Source of the DNA: Synechococcales cyanobacterium PMM_0003 | GTDB taxonomy: Bacteria > Cyanobacteriota > Cyanobacteriia > Pseudanabaenales > Pseudanabaenaceae | Assembly (NCBI GenBank): GCA_949128015.1 | Contig: CASBRC010000401.1 | Span: forward strand, 1 to 13,379 | Length of the DNA: 13,379 nucleotides | Direction: 5' to 3' | In this document: positions 1-6,748 of the stretch, one piece after another | Position numbering within the stretch: position 1 is the first letter of the stretch | How the letters are laid out: each line of letters begins with the position of its first letter | Program-made: the position numbers and the translations under genes | The notes under the pieces: model-generated | What the model was told of the DNA's origin: nothing | The model's database searches: none | What the model saw: the letters and a program-made list of their open reading frames with translations, nothing else

Positions 1-111
1 CAAGGAGCGCTCGATAGCTTGGAACAAAAGGGACTAGTTTACAGCGCAAAATATGGATATCGGATTGCACTTCCGACTCTACAATTTTGGCTAAAGCAGC
101 GCTTAGGATAA
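1..111 (+). CDS. C-terminal end of an unidentified protein, possibly an ATPase with a winged-helix tail (partial)
   Basis: An open frame enters from the left edge and stops at TAA 109-111, giving the last 36 residues. The visible part includes SLEQKGLVY, then YGYRIALPTLQFWLKQRLG. This pattern (helix, G-L-V-Y turn, short strand, then a W-L helix) resembles the winged-helix tail of AAA-type or archaeal-like ATPases found in cyanobacteria, but that is inference from very few residues. The stop lies 3 bp before the mutL start on the same strand, so the two genes are probably co-transcribed. The body of the gene is outside the window, so no function is assigned. Confidence 0.55.
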   Translation, partial: QGALDSLEQKGLVYSAKYGYRIALPTLQFWLKQRLG

Positions 112-114
112 GCA

Positions 115-1827
115 ATGCAAAACATTCATACTCTGCCCATTGAAGTTGTTCATCTCATTGCCGCAGGTGAAGTGATTGACTCACTGGCGGCAGTAATTAG
201 AGAACTTGCCGAAAATGCGATCGATGCTAAAGCATCGCGAGTCGTAATTTCGATTTGGACAGATTCGCTCTCGGTACAAGTAAGCGACAATGGCTTTGGT
301 ATGGCGATCGCAGATTTATTCCAAGCCGCAACTCCCCATACCACAAGCAAAATCACCAATGCCGAAGATTTATGCCAAATTCAGAGTTTAGGCTTTCGCG
401 GTGAGGCGCTTTATAGTCTGGCTCAACTTGCAGATCTAAGTATTTGCAGTCGTCCGATACTTGAGCCAGTGGGCTATCAAGCTAATTATGATGAGCATGG
501 CAATTTGCAATCTAGCCCGAAAGTCGTAGCGATCGCAACTGGTACGGTAGTCACAGTTCGCAATCTCTTCTCCCGCTATCCCAATCGTTTACAATCCTTG
601 CCCAGCAATTCGCAACAGGTTCGTAAAGTTCAATTGCAAATTCAGCAAATTGCGATCGCAAATCCACAGATTAATTGGCAAGTCAATCTTGATGGGAAGG
701 AATGGCTCACGATTTGGGCAGGAGAGAATGCGAGTGAGGTTTTGCCACAAATTATCAGCTCGATTCAACCCTACGATCTCGTTCATAAAGAATTTGCCCT
801 CACACCCCAGCCCCCTCGCCCTAGGGGAGAGAGGGAGCAAGAAGTTATCTTTCTCCACTCTCCCTCAGGGAGAGTGGCTGGGGGTGAGGGCTTTTTCATC
901 ACACTCGGACTACCAGATCGCCTATCGCGTCGTCGTCCTGATTGGGTAAAAATTATTCTCAATGGGCGTGTAATTAATTTTCCTGAATTAGAGCAAACTA
1001 TTCTCTCTAGTTTAGAACGAACTTTACCGCGCAATCGATTCCCTGTATGTATTGTGAGTTTAAATTTACCTTGCGATCGCATTGACTGGAATCGCCATCC
1101 CGCCAAAGCTGAAGCCTATATTCAAAATCTAGGAGATATTCAAACTCAGTTAAGAGATTGCATTACGGAAGCGCTAAAAGTTCCCGATTTAAGTTCTCAA
1201 TCTAGTTACAATAGCGCCACTAAAGATCTATTAAGAACTGCTGAACGTAAGACTTCCTATTTAATTCCTGCTAAGCGTGAAAACTTTAATCAGCCTAATT
1301 CATCGTTAAAGGCGATCGCCCAAGTACTCGATACTTACATTTTGGCGGAACATGCTGGCGGTCTATGGCTAGTCGAGCAGCATGTAGCCCACGAGCGAGT
1401 TCTCTTTGAGCAAATCGAAACTCAATGGCAAATCGTGGCTATTGAACAACCGATTTTATTAAAGCAACTTTCTGACGATAAGATTGAACGATTGCAAGCA
1501 TTAGGTCTAGAAATCGAGGCTTTTGGGACTAACCTATGGGCTGTGCGATCGCTGCCAGAGATTTTAATCGGTCATCAAGATTGCGCCGTAATTTTGCAAG
1601 AAATGAGTCAACAAGATGATCCGACGATGGCAAGGGCAACGGCTGCTTGTCGCAGTGCGATTCGCAATGGCACAAAGTTAGAAATGTCCACAATTCGCGA
1701 TCTGCTCTGGCAATGGCAACAAACCCGCAATCCTCATACTTGCCCTCATGGTCGCCCAATCTGTCTTGCGATCGATGAGTCCGATCTCGCACGCTTCTTC
1801 CGTCGAAATTGGCTCATCTCAAAGTAA
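115..1827 (+). CDS. mutL: DNA mismatch repair protein MutL (endonuclease type)
   Basis: MutL couples mismatch recognition by MutS to strand incision. This 570-residue protein has the GHKL ATPase motifs in order: ELAENAIDA at about 30-38, DNGFGM at 58-63 and GFRGEAL at 93-99. The transducer domain follows (VILNGRVIN and WNRHPAK are visible). The C-terminal dimerisation and nuclease domain carries EQHVAHERVLFE at 421-432, ACR at 511-513 and CPHGRP at 543-548, which are the three metal-binding motifs of nicking MutL proteins. The first motif is usually written DQHAxxExxxxE; here the first residue is Glu. Residues about 228-259 are encoded by a palindromic repeat and look foreign to the fold. The ATG sits 3 bp after the previous stop, and AGGA lies just upstream. 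The family assignment is certain; endonuclease activity is inferred from the motifs. Confidence 0.95.
   Translation: MQNIHTLPIEVVHLIAAGEVIDSLAAVIRELAENAIDAKASRVVISIWTDSLSVQVSDNGFGMAIADLFQAATPHTTSKITNAEDLCQIQSLGFRGEALYSLAQLADLSICSRPILEPVGYQANYDEHGNLQSSPKVVAIATGTVVTVRNLFSRYPNRLQSLPSNSQQVRKVQLQIQQIAIANPQINWQVNLDGKEWLTIWAGENASEVLPQIISSIQPYDLVHKEFALTPQPPRPRGEREQEVIFLHSPSGRVAGGEGFFITLGLPDRLSRRRPDWVKIILNGRVINFPELEQTILSSLERTLPRNRFPVCIVSLNLPCDRIDWNRHPAKAEAYIQNLGDIQTQLRDCITEALKVPDLSSQSSYNSATKDLLRTAERKTSYLIPAKRENFNQPNSSLKAIAQVLDTYILAEHAGGLWLVEQHVAHERVLFEQIETQWQIVAIEQPILLKQLSDDKIERLQALGLEIEAFGTNLWAVRSLPEILIGHQDCAVILQEMSQQDDPTMARATAACRSAIRNGTKLEMSTIRDLLWQWQQTRNPHTCPHGRPICLAIDESDLARFFRRNWLISK
796..891. repeat. 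Palindromic repeat inserted in frame within mutL
   Basis: The outer arms are GCCCTCACACCCCAGCC at 796-812 and GGCTGGGGGTGAGGGC at 876-891. They are reverse complements apart from one bulged A. Inside, 857-875 is a 19-base palindrome around one central C (ACTCTCCCT and AGGGAGAGT), and CCCTAGGG lies at 819-826. The span is 96 bp, exactly 32 codons, so mutL stays open. Composition is much richer in G and C than the flanks. The sequence resembles the abundant CCCTCACCCCCAGCCC-type dispersed repeats of cyanobacterial genomes, as I recall them. The exact borders of the insertion are uncertain by a few bases. Confidence 0.75.
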
Positions 1828-1841
1828 GAATAATTAAACCC

Positions 1842-1896
1842 AAAACCCAGAAAGCTGTAGCGCACGCTGCGCGTGCGCTACAGCTTTCTGGGTTTT
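1842..1896. repeat. Perfect 26-bp inverted repeat, likely bidirectional terminator between mutL and the DUF2442 gene
   Basis: The arms at 1842-1867 and 1871-1896 are exact reverse complements with a 3-base loop (TGC). The core contains GTAGCGCACGC and its complement, flanked by an AAAACCCAGAAAGCT-type arm. It starts 14 bp after the mutL stop. The outer ends are A-rich on the left and T-rich on the right, so a transcript from either strand would form a long stem ending in U residues. Dispersed GTAGCGC...GCGCTAC palindromes are familiar in cyanobacteria, so this is probably both a mobile-type repeat and a working terminator. Confidence 0.75.
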
Positions 1897-1942
1897 AAGG
1901 TTTCTTTTGCCTACATACTTAACTAGGTTGATCATGATCATG

Positions 1943-2389
1943 TCAAGCAGTTTGTTGAAGTGACTTTTTTGGGCGACCGCCTTTTTTACCATTATTACGC
2001 GATGCTTCCGCCTTCGCTGGGGAAATAGCTTGACCACCCTTGCGTCCTAGTTCTGACATCCAAACTTTTGTTCCAAAAATGCCAGCAATTAACCCTGCAA
2101 TTTCAAGATCTACATCTAATTGATCCCAATGAACACTACTTCCAGATGCATCAAGCCAGACATCGTTGAGAGCTTCAGGGGGTGCTTCACCCAGACCCTG
2201 TACCAAGATAGGAGGGAAACTGAAGAAAGCACCATTTTTAAGAGAGATTACGATCAGACCAGACAACTGATCGAATCTGACAGATTTAGCTCTCGGTTCT
2301 GTTGCGTCGGCTTCTTTAGCCGACGCTTTAGCCTTTGCGATTTGAGCGTCTAGTTCCTCTTCGCTGATTTTCCAATTTTTGAATCCCAT
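1943..2389 (-). CDS. DUF2442 family protein with basic GRP-containing tail, putative antitoxin
   Basis: This 148-residue protein has a DUF2442-like core at about residues 35-112: VRFD, then LIVISLKNG, FSFPPILVQGL, PEALNDVWL and VHWDQLDVDL. DUF2442 proteins are often encoded beside DUF4160 proteins, as here, and the pair is commonly proposed as a toxin-antitoxin-like module; that role is not shown by the sequence. The tail (about 115-148) reads GRKGGQAISPAKAEASRNN then GKKGGRPKK. It is strongly basic with a GRP core like an AT-hook, so it could bind DNA for autoregulation (inference). The first 20 codons overlap the 3' end of the DUF4160 gene in another frame. GGGTGAG lies just upstream of the ATG on the minus strand and supports this start. 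The gene converges on mutL. Confidence 0.8.
   Translation of the reverse strand: MGFKNWKISEEELDAQIAKAKASAKEADATEPRAKSVRFDQLSGLIVISLKNGAFFSFPPILVQGLGEAPPEALNDVWLDASGSSVHWDQLDVDLEIAGLIAGIFGTKVWMSELGRKGGQAISPAKAEASRNNGKKGGRPKKSLQQTA
2304..2326. repeat. Small hairpin inside the DUF2442 gene, just past the DUF4160 stop
   Basis: GCGTCGGCT at 2304-2312 and AGCCGACGC at 2318-2326 are exact complements around a 5-base loop. On the minus-strand mRNA the stem begins 1 base after the DUF4160 stop codon, within codons 22-29 of the DUF2442 frame. It could slow ribosomes or be chance; no function can be read from sequence alone. Confidence 0.5.
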
Positions 2390-2648
2390 GTATTCTCACC
2401 CACTCTTTTAAAAAAATTTCTTGTTTCTCAAATACTAATTCTAATGCAGCATTGATATCACTCCTTTTAATTGATTCATGTGTTTTTACTACTGATGGGC
2501 GTTCATTTTCGCCTCCAATATTTATTTTTACGTTATATATATTTGCCTCGTTTTTACTTCCTTTAAATATGTGAACATGAGCAGGAAGGTGGTCGTTTGA
2601 GAATATGTATACATTTAAGTTTTGCTCTTTGTCCGTAAAAATTTTCAT
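2328..2648 (-). CDS. DUF4160 family protein, putative partner of the DUF2442 protein
   Basis: This 106-residue protein has the DUF4160 pattern: VYIFSNDHLPAHVHIFKG near residues 13-30 (the conserved D-H-x-P-x-H-x-H element), then a short beta stretch and a closing helix with ALELVFEKQEIFLKEW followed by IHG. DUF4160 is of unknown biochemical function and is usually coupled to DUF2442. It is translated first in this pair, and its stop TAA at 2328-2330 lies inside the DUF2442 gene, a 62-bp overlap suggesting translational coupling. The last 20 residues (QRRGTRRSNRKG region) lie beyond the usual domain and are basic. ATG at 2648 has no clear Shine-Dalgarno sequence. A 9-bp hairpin sits just past the stop. 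Confidence 0.8.
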   Translation of the reverse strand: MKIFTDKEQNLNVYIFSNDHLPAHVHIFKGSKNEANIYNVKINIGGENERPSVVKTHESIKRSDINAALELVFEKQEIFLKEWVRIHGIQKLENQRRGTRRSNRKG

Positions 2649-2856
2649 TGTGACAATTAACCCATTTAGCAGTTTGATTATCGTAAGTAGACATATTAAC
2701 CTCTGGTTTTTTAGAATCTAATTTTTAGGTGATTGTTACTATGATGCAGATTGTATCTTAATTGAGTTGAAACTCTTATTGCTTATGGATAAATTAAGCT
2801 AACGCTTAGGTTTTGTCAAGTATCCTGAAGATATAGATTATTTGGATAACTAAAAA
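2649..2856. other. Divergent intergenic region between the DUF4160 gene and cobA-hemD
   Basis: This 208-bp AT-rich stretch carries promoters for both directions by position. A weak candidate for cobA-hemD is TTGTCA at 2813-2818 with GATTAT at 2836-2841 (17-base spacer). I see no cobalamin or other riboswitch fold in this region, and only a weak GGA 5' of the cobA ATG. Confidence 0.35.
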
Positions 2857-4410
2857 ATGCAAGGAAAAGTTTTTATTATTGGTGCGGGAATTGGTGGCGT
2901 GGAGTTTTTGACGGTTCGCGCTAGGAATTTGCTCTGCCAAGCAGAAGTAATCATTAGTGATGCGCTGGTCGATCGCAGTTTATTAGATCTCGCGCCGCCA
3001 AACTGCGATCGCATTATTGCTGGTAAACGTGGCGGACAGGAGAGTATTAAACAAGCAGAAATCAATCAAATGCTTGTGGATTATTGCTTGCAGGGTAAGC
3101 GCGTAGTACGTCTTAAAAGTGGCGATCCTTGGATATTTGGACGATCGTTACCTGAGATATTGGCACTACAAGCCGCCAATTGTGAATGGGAAGTTGTGGC
3201 AGGAATTTCGAGTGCGATCGCAGCGCCGATGTTAGCAGGAATTCCACTTACGGAAGTGGAAGCAAGTTCTTGTTTTGCGGTGATGACAGGACATGATTTG
3301 GATCGTTTACCATGGCAAGCGATCGTTCAAATTCCGACGCTAGTGATTTTGATGGGGACGAATAATCTGACGGGATTGTTGGAGAAATTGCAAGAGGGAA
3401 AATCTGCGGATACAAAAATTGCGATCGTGCGTTGGTGTGGACGAGTCGATCAGCAAGTATGGACAGGAACACTCACAGATATTCAGTCGAAAATACCTGA
3501 AGAATCGTTATCGCCTGCGGTGATTATTGTTGGTGAAGTCGTAAAGTTTCATGAGCAATTGTCTAGTCAGAGCTGGAAATCGTTAGAAAATTTGAAGCAG
3601 AGTCCAGAAAAGGAAAAATTAGCATTGCAAGGCAAAACGATTTTAGTAACAAGGGCTGCTGGTCAGGCTAGCCAATTTACGGATTTATTGACCAGTAAAG
3701 GCGCAACAGTGATCGAGATGCCCACTTTAGCGATCGCACCACCAACTAGTTGGGAAAAGCTGGATTATGCGATCGCAGATCTGACAAATTATGATTGGTT
3801 AATTTTGACCTCAGCAAATGCTGTAGAAAGTTTCTTCGGGCGATTGCGAGATGCTGGTAAAGATAGCCGTACTTTGCATTCTTTGCGCGTGGCAGTCGTT
3901 GGACGCAAGACAGCCGAAGTATTAGCAAATTATGGGATTACGCCTGATTTAGTACCAACAGATTTTATTGCCGATGCTTTAGTTGATGCTTTTGTCGGTG
4001 GCGATCATGTTTTAAATGGCAAAAAAATGTTGTTCCCACGAGTAGAGTCGGGTGGACGCGAGATTTTGGTAGAGCAGTTACAACAACATGGCGCGATCAT
4101 TGATGCAATTCCTGCCTATGAGTCTGGATGCCCCGAAGCCATCGATCCCATAGCACTAGAAGCAATTCAGAATCAAAGACTCGATGCGATCGCATTTGCT
4201 AGTTCTAAAACTGTGAAGCACTTTTGTCAATTACTCGATCGCGTGGAAACTAATGAAACTTGGCGATCGTGGATGGCTAAAGTGAAAATTGCCTCAATTG
4301 GTCCCCAAACTTCCAAGACTTGCTATGAGTTGTTAGGACGTGTTGACTGTGAGGCTCTGGAATATACCTTAGATGGCTTAGCAAATGCGATCGGCAAAAG
4401 TTTCCTGTAA
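2857..4410 (+). CDS. cobA-hemD: Fused uroporphyrinogen-III C-methyltransferase / uroporphyrinogen-III synthase (CobA-HemD)
   Basis: This is a 517-residue two-domain tetrapyrrole enzyme. Residues 1 to about 235 are the SAM-dependent methyltransferase that makes precorrin-2 for siroheme and cobalamin: GAGIGG at 9-14, LTVRA at 18-22, VVRLKSGDPWIFGR at 83-96, then VVAGISSAIAAPMLAGIPLT. Residues from about 257 to the end are uroporphyrinogen-III synthase, which closes hydroxymethylbilane into the ring: LQGKTILVTRAAGQASQF, LTSANAVESFF, VVGRKTAEVL, and a late FASSKTVKHF. The two domains catalyse successive steps, so fusion makes sense at this branch point. The usual GAGPGD loop reads GAGIGG and the usual KGGDP reads KSGDP, modest departures from the classic SUMT motifs. 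The ATG is preceded by weak GGAT. A strong terminator follows directly. Confidence 0.93.
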   Translation: MQGKVFIIGAGIGGVEFLTVRARNLLCQAEVIISDALVDRSLLDLAPPNCDRIIAGKRGGQESIKQAEINQMLVDYCLQGKRVVRLKSGDPWIFGRSLPEILALQAANCEWEVVAGISSAIAAPMLAGIPLTEVEASSCFAVMTGHDLDRLPWQAIVQIPTLVILMGTNNLTGLLEKLQEGKSADTKIAIVRWCGRVDQQVWTGTLTDIQSKIPEESLSPAVIIVGEVVKFHEQLSSQSWKSLENLKQSPEKEKLALQGKTILVTRAAGQASQFTDLLTSKGATVIEMPTLAIAPPTSWEKLDYAIADLTNYDWLILTSANAVESFFGRLRDAGKDSRTLHSLRVAVVGRKTAEVLANYGITPDLVPTDFIADALVDAFVGGDHVLNGKKMLFPRVESGGREILVEQLQQHGAIIDAIPAYESGCPEAIDPIALEAIQNQRLDAIAFASSKTVKHFCQLLDRVETNETWRSWMAKVKIASIGPQTSKTCYELLGRVDCEALEYTLDGLANAIGKSFL

Positions 4411-4438
4411 AAAATAAGGGCTTTGCCCTTATTTTTTT
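4411..4438 (+). terminator. Intrinsic terminator of cobA-hemD
   Basis: AAAATAAGGGC (4411-4421) pairs with GCCCTTATTTT (4425-4435) around a TTT loop, followed by further T residues. It starts at the base after the stop codon. Confidence 0.85.
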
Positions 4439-4800
4439 GATTTGTGTAAGGGACGAGCGCGAAAATAAAGTACCAACTATTTATGAGACTGGCTTCGATA
4501 ATTCGGCAGGCTCATCACAGCGCTCCGCTCAGCCATCGATGGCTGAGCGGAGTCGAAGCCATACCACTTGGCACTCTAATTTATTGCTGCTCCCTAAGCT
4601 CAAAGATTATAAAAAAACAAGCAATTTATGACATTTACTTGTTTTTTCCATACAATAAATGTATAGGCTACTTGAAAACTGGAATTTGTACTCTACATCA
4701 CAAGGTATGAATTACAGAAAACCCTCGAAATCATATTTCCCACGAACATCAAAGAGCCAATTGATTAGCCTAAGGGCATTTTTTATTGAGGCTGAATTGT
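4439..4800. other. Gene-free stretch between cobA-hemD and the peptidoglycan-binding gene
   Basis: About 360 bp without a credible gene. Two overlapping short open frames here run through the palindromic repeat at 4491-4560 and show no protein-like pattern. AAAAAACAAG (4612-4621) can pair with CTTGTTTTTT (4638-4647) around a 16-base loop, a possible weak terminator. The last 100 bp should hold the promoter of the next gene; I could not pick a convincing one. Confidence 0.5.
4491..4560. repeat. Palindromic intergenic repeat with GGCTTCGA ends
   Basis: The ends are GGCTTCGA (4491-4498) and TCGAAGCC (4553-4560), an exact inverted pair. The right half holds a perfect 30-base palindrome at 4523-4552, with CTCCGCTCAGCCATC followed by its complement. 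GCTCAGC/GCTGAGC plus TCGAAGC is a common dispersed-repeat signature in bacteria. There is no transposase. Confidence 0.7.
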
Positions 4801-5880
4801 ATGGAACTTGTTGCTTATCTCCACAGTGAAATGCTTTGCGAACGCTTACAGCAAGGCGAGACTATTGATCAAACTTTAGATTGTCAATTGCTTGACTCGA
4901 TCGCCCAGTCTTCGCATCATGCAAAATCGGTATTATGTATTGGTCTAGCCGCAGGTGCGATCGCCCTTAATGCTATGCCGATCGCCGCTTTTGCTTATAC
5001 ACCCGAAATTGCCAGCATTCAACAACTATTAGCTAGACGTGGCTTTAACCCAGGTGCGATTGATGGTATTAAGGGATCGGCAACAACAGAGGCAATAATT
5101 GCCGCGCAAACATTTTATAAATTAGCGGCTGATGGCGTGATCGGAGCGCAAACTCTTGCGGCTCTACAAGCAGATACCTACGAAGCAGATGTGCCGCTTG
5201 CAACCACACCAGTTAGTGTTCCTAATAATACAAACCAATCAGATGCAATGAAAAATGTGCAGCAATTGCTGAGCGATCGCGGTTTTTATGGCGGTGCGAT
5301 CGATGGAATTAAGGGGGCAATGACTCAAGAAGCTATTATTCTGGCTCAAAAAACCTATGGCTTAACTCCTGATGGCGTGGCAGGTTCCCTTACCATTGCG
5401 GCTTTAGAAGCAGGTAGCAATGTTGTTCCAGTTAACAGTAGTGTTGCGAATAACACTAATCCATCAGACTCAGTTAAAAATGTGCAGCAATTACTGAGCG
5501 ATCGCGGTTTTTATGGCGGTGCGATCGACGGAATTAAGGGTCCAATGACTCAAGGAGCTATTATTCTGGCTCAAAAGACCTACGGCTTAATTCCTGATGG
5601 CTTAGCAGGTTCGCTTACCATTGCGGCGCTAGAAGTAGGTAGTAATGTTGTTCCAGTTAGTTTTCAAGAAGCTGCTAGCAAAGAACCTGTTAACAATGTC
5701 GCTGATGGTTCGATTAAACAAGGACAAACTCTGTTAAGCAGTCTCGGCTTATATGATGGTGCGATCGATGGTATTCAAGGATCAAAGACTACTGCCGCCA
5801 TTAAAAAAGCTCAAGGACTGTATGGTTTACCTGTTGATGGAGTCCTTGGTAGCGCAACTTTAGCAGCGCTACAATCATAA
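4801..5880 (+). CDS. Peptidoglycan-binding protein with four PG_binding_1 repeats
   Basis: This 359-residue protein probably anchors to or is secreted across the inner membrane and binds cell wall. Residues 1-42 are cytoplasmic in character (MELVAYLHSE start, familiar from cyanobacterial proteins of this type), about 43-65 is a hydrophobic segment (VLCIGLAAGAIALNAMPIAA), and four PF01471-like repeats follow at about 69-123, 152-203, 227-278 and 304-358. Each has QQLL or QTLL, a GxxxGAIDGI core and a DGVxGxxTxAAL ending. There is no catalytic domain, so it is a binding or scaffold protein. I chose ATG 4801 over TTG 4786, which lies 15 bp upstream in the same frame, because GAGG at 4788-4791 sits 9 bases before the ATG and would be inside the longer form. 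Repeats 2 and 3 are a recent tandem duplication. Confidence 0.85.
   Translation: MELVAYLHSEMLCERLQQGETIDQTLDCQLLDSIAQSSHHAKSVLCIGLAAGAIALNAMPIAAFAYTPEIASIQQLLARRGFNPGAIDGIKGSATTEAIIAAQTFYKLAADGVIGAQTLAALQADTYEADVPLATTPVSVPNNTNQSDAMKNVQQLLSDRGFYGGAIDGIKGAMTQEAIILAQKTYGLTPDGVAGSLTIAALEAGSNVVPVNSSVANNTNPSDSVKNVQQLLSDRGFYGGAIDGIKGPMTQGAIILAQKTYGLIPDGLAGSLTIAALEVGSNVVPVSFQEAASKEPVNNVADGSIKQGQTLLSSLGLYDGAIDGIQGSKTTAAIKKAQGLYGLPVDGVLGSATLAALQS
5214..5663 (+). repeat. 225-bp tandem duplication encoding PG-binding repeats 2 and 3
   Basis: Units at 5214-5438 and 5439-5663 align with an exact period of 225 bp (75 codons). Shared landmarks include AAAAATGTGCAGCAATT at 5251 and 5476 and AATGTTGTTCCAGTTA ending at 5434 and 5659. 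About 11 of 75 residues differ. Repeats 1 and 4 are much more diverged. Confidence 0.85.
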
Positions 5881-5886
5881 AAAAAT

Positions 5887-5929
5887 CATAGAAAAAGGAG
5901 TCATGCTTAGCATGACTCCTTTTTCTATG
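5887..5929 (+). terminator. Intrinsic terminator after the peptidoglycan-binding gene
   Basis: A perfect 20-bp stem: 5887-5906 pairs with 5910-5929 around a TTA loop. The arms carry GGAGTCATGC and GCATGACTCC flanked by A and T runs, so it can act in either direction. It begins 6 bp after the stop codon. Confidence 0.85.
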
Positions 5930-5968
5930 GATAATAAAAGCACTTGGCGCTTTTATTGTGGTTTTTCT

Positions 5969-6748
5969 ATGAATACTATTATCGATCTCAATATTCCGAA
6001 GATGACTATCTCTCTTGGGATGGTGGCGATCGCAATTGGTTTATCAGTCTGGCAAAAGCTTGCGATCGAAAAGAATTTATTAATTGCCACTTTTCGCAGT
6101 GTTATTCAATTGATCTTGGTGGGTTTTTTACTGGAAGCCGTATTTGAAATCAAACAGCCAGTCGTAATTCTATTCATCATTTTATTGATGAGCTTGATGG
6201 CAGCCCGTGAAGCCAAAAACCGTGTCCGTGAAAAAGTGCCTTACGTTTTGCCAATCATGTGGATATCAGTAATCGTTGGCACTCTAACTATTCTCGCTTA
6301 CACCACATTTTTAGTTGTGCAGCCTGATACTTGGTATGCACCGCAATATCTGGTTCCCCTTGCAGGGATGATTTTGGGTAACTCAATGAATGGGGCATCG
6401 ATCGCAGCAGAGAGATTTACACAGGATTTAGTAAAGCGATCGCGCGACATCGAGACTCATTTATGTTTGGGAGCTACTCCGCAACAGGCGATCGCAAATT
6501 ATCAATCCGATGCGATCAGAGCCGCGATGATCCCCACAATTAACGTGATGATGGTAGCTGGCGTAGTTTCTTTGCCAGGAATGATGACTGGACAAATTTT
6601 AGGTGGCGTATCACCATTATTGGCAGTGCGTTACCAATTAGTGATTTTATTTGCGATTACCACAGCCAATCTAATTACAGCTTTAATATTAACTAATCTC
6701 GTTAGTCGCCAGTTTTTTACACCTGCCCAACAATTGAAATTACCTTAA
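5969..6748 (+). CDS. fetB: FetB-type ABC transporter permease (UPF0014 family)
   Basis: This integral membrane protein of 259 residues is of the YbbM/FetB family. In Escherichia coli the FetAB pair is linked to iron export and oxidative stress resistance; that role here is by homology only. The core is clear: LLIATFRSVIQLILVGFLLEAVF, then GMILGNSMNGASIAAERF, LGATPQQAIA and LPGMMTGQILGGVSPLLAVRYQ, with about seven hydrophobic segments. The frame is open upstream to an ATG at 5903, but that start lies inside the preceding terminator stem and adds polar residues without family likeness. ATG 5969 gives a family-typical N-terminus (MNTIIDLNIPKMTISLGMVAIAIGLS). No good Shine-Dalgarno is visible. 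No FetA ATPase gene is adjacent. The 3' end overlaps the convergent neighbour by 32 bp. Confidence 0.88.
   Translation: MNTIIDLNIPKMTISLGMVAIAIGLSVWQKLAIEKNLLIATFRSVIQLILVGFLLEAVFEIKQPVVILFIILLMSLMAAREAKNRVREKVPYVLPIMWISVIVGTLTILAYTTFLVVQPDTWYAPQYLVPLAGMILGNSMNGASIAAERFTQDLVKRSRDIETHLCLGATPQQAIANYQSDAIRAAMIPTINVMMVAGVVSLPGMMTGQILGGVSPLLAVRYQLVILFAITTANLITALILTNLVSRQFFTPAQQLKLP

Noticed and set aside
783..1106. Minus-strand open frame across the repeat in mutL
   Set aside because: It is antisense to well-supported mutL codons, and its Arg/Pro/Gly-rich sequence simply reflects the GC-rich palindrome.
2649..2856. Cobalamin riboswitch before cobA-hemD
   Set aside because: No B12-box-like sequence or complex fold can be seen in this AT-rich stretch.
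4437..4710. Two overlapping short plus-strand open frames after the cobA-hemD terminator
   Set aside because: They run through the palindromic repeat, have no Shine-Dalgarno or family pattern, and overlap one another.
4786..4800. TTG start for the peptidoglycan-binding protein
   Set aside because: GAGG at 4788-4791 is correctly spaced for ATG 4801 and would be inside the coding region of the longer form.
5214..5663. CRISPR-like array
   Set aside because: The 225-bp repeats are coding, only two in number, and match PG-binding domains.
5903..5968. ATG 5903 as the start of the FetB-type permease
   Set aside because: It lies in the loop and right arm of a perfect 20-bp terminator stem, and the extra 22 residues do not resemble the family.
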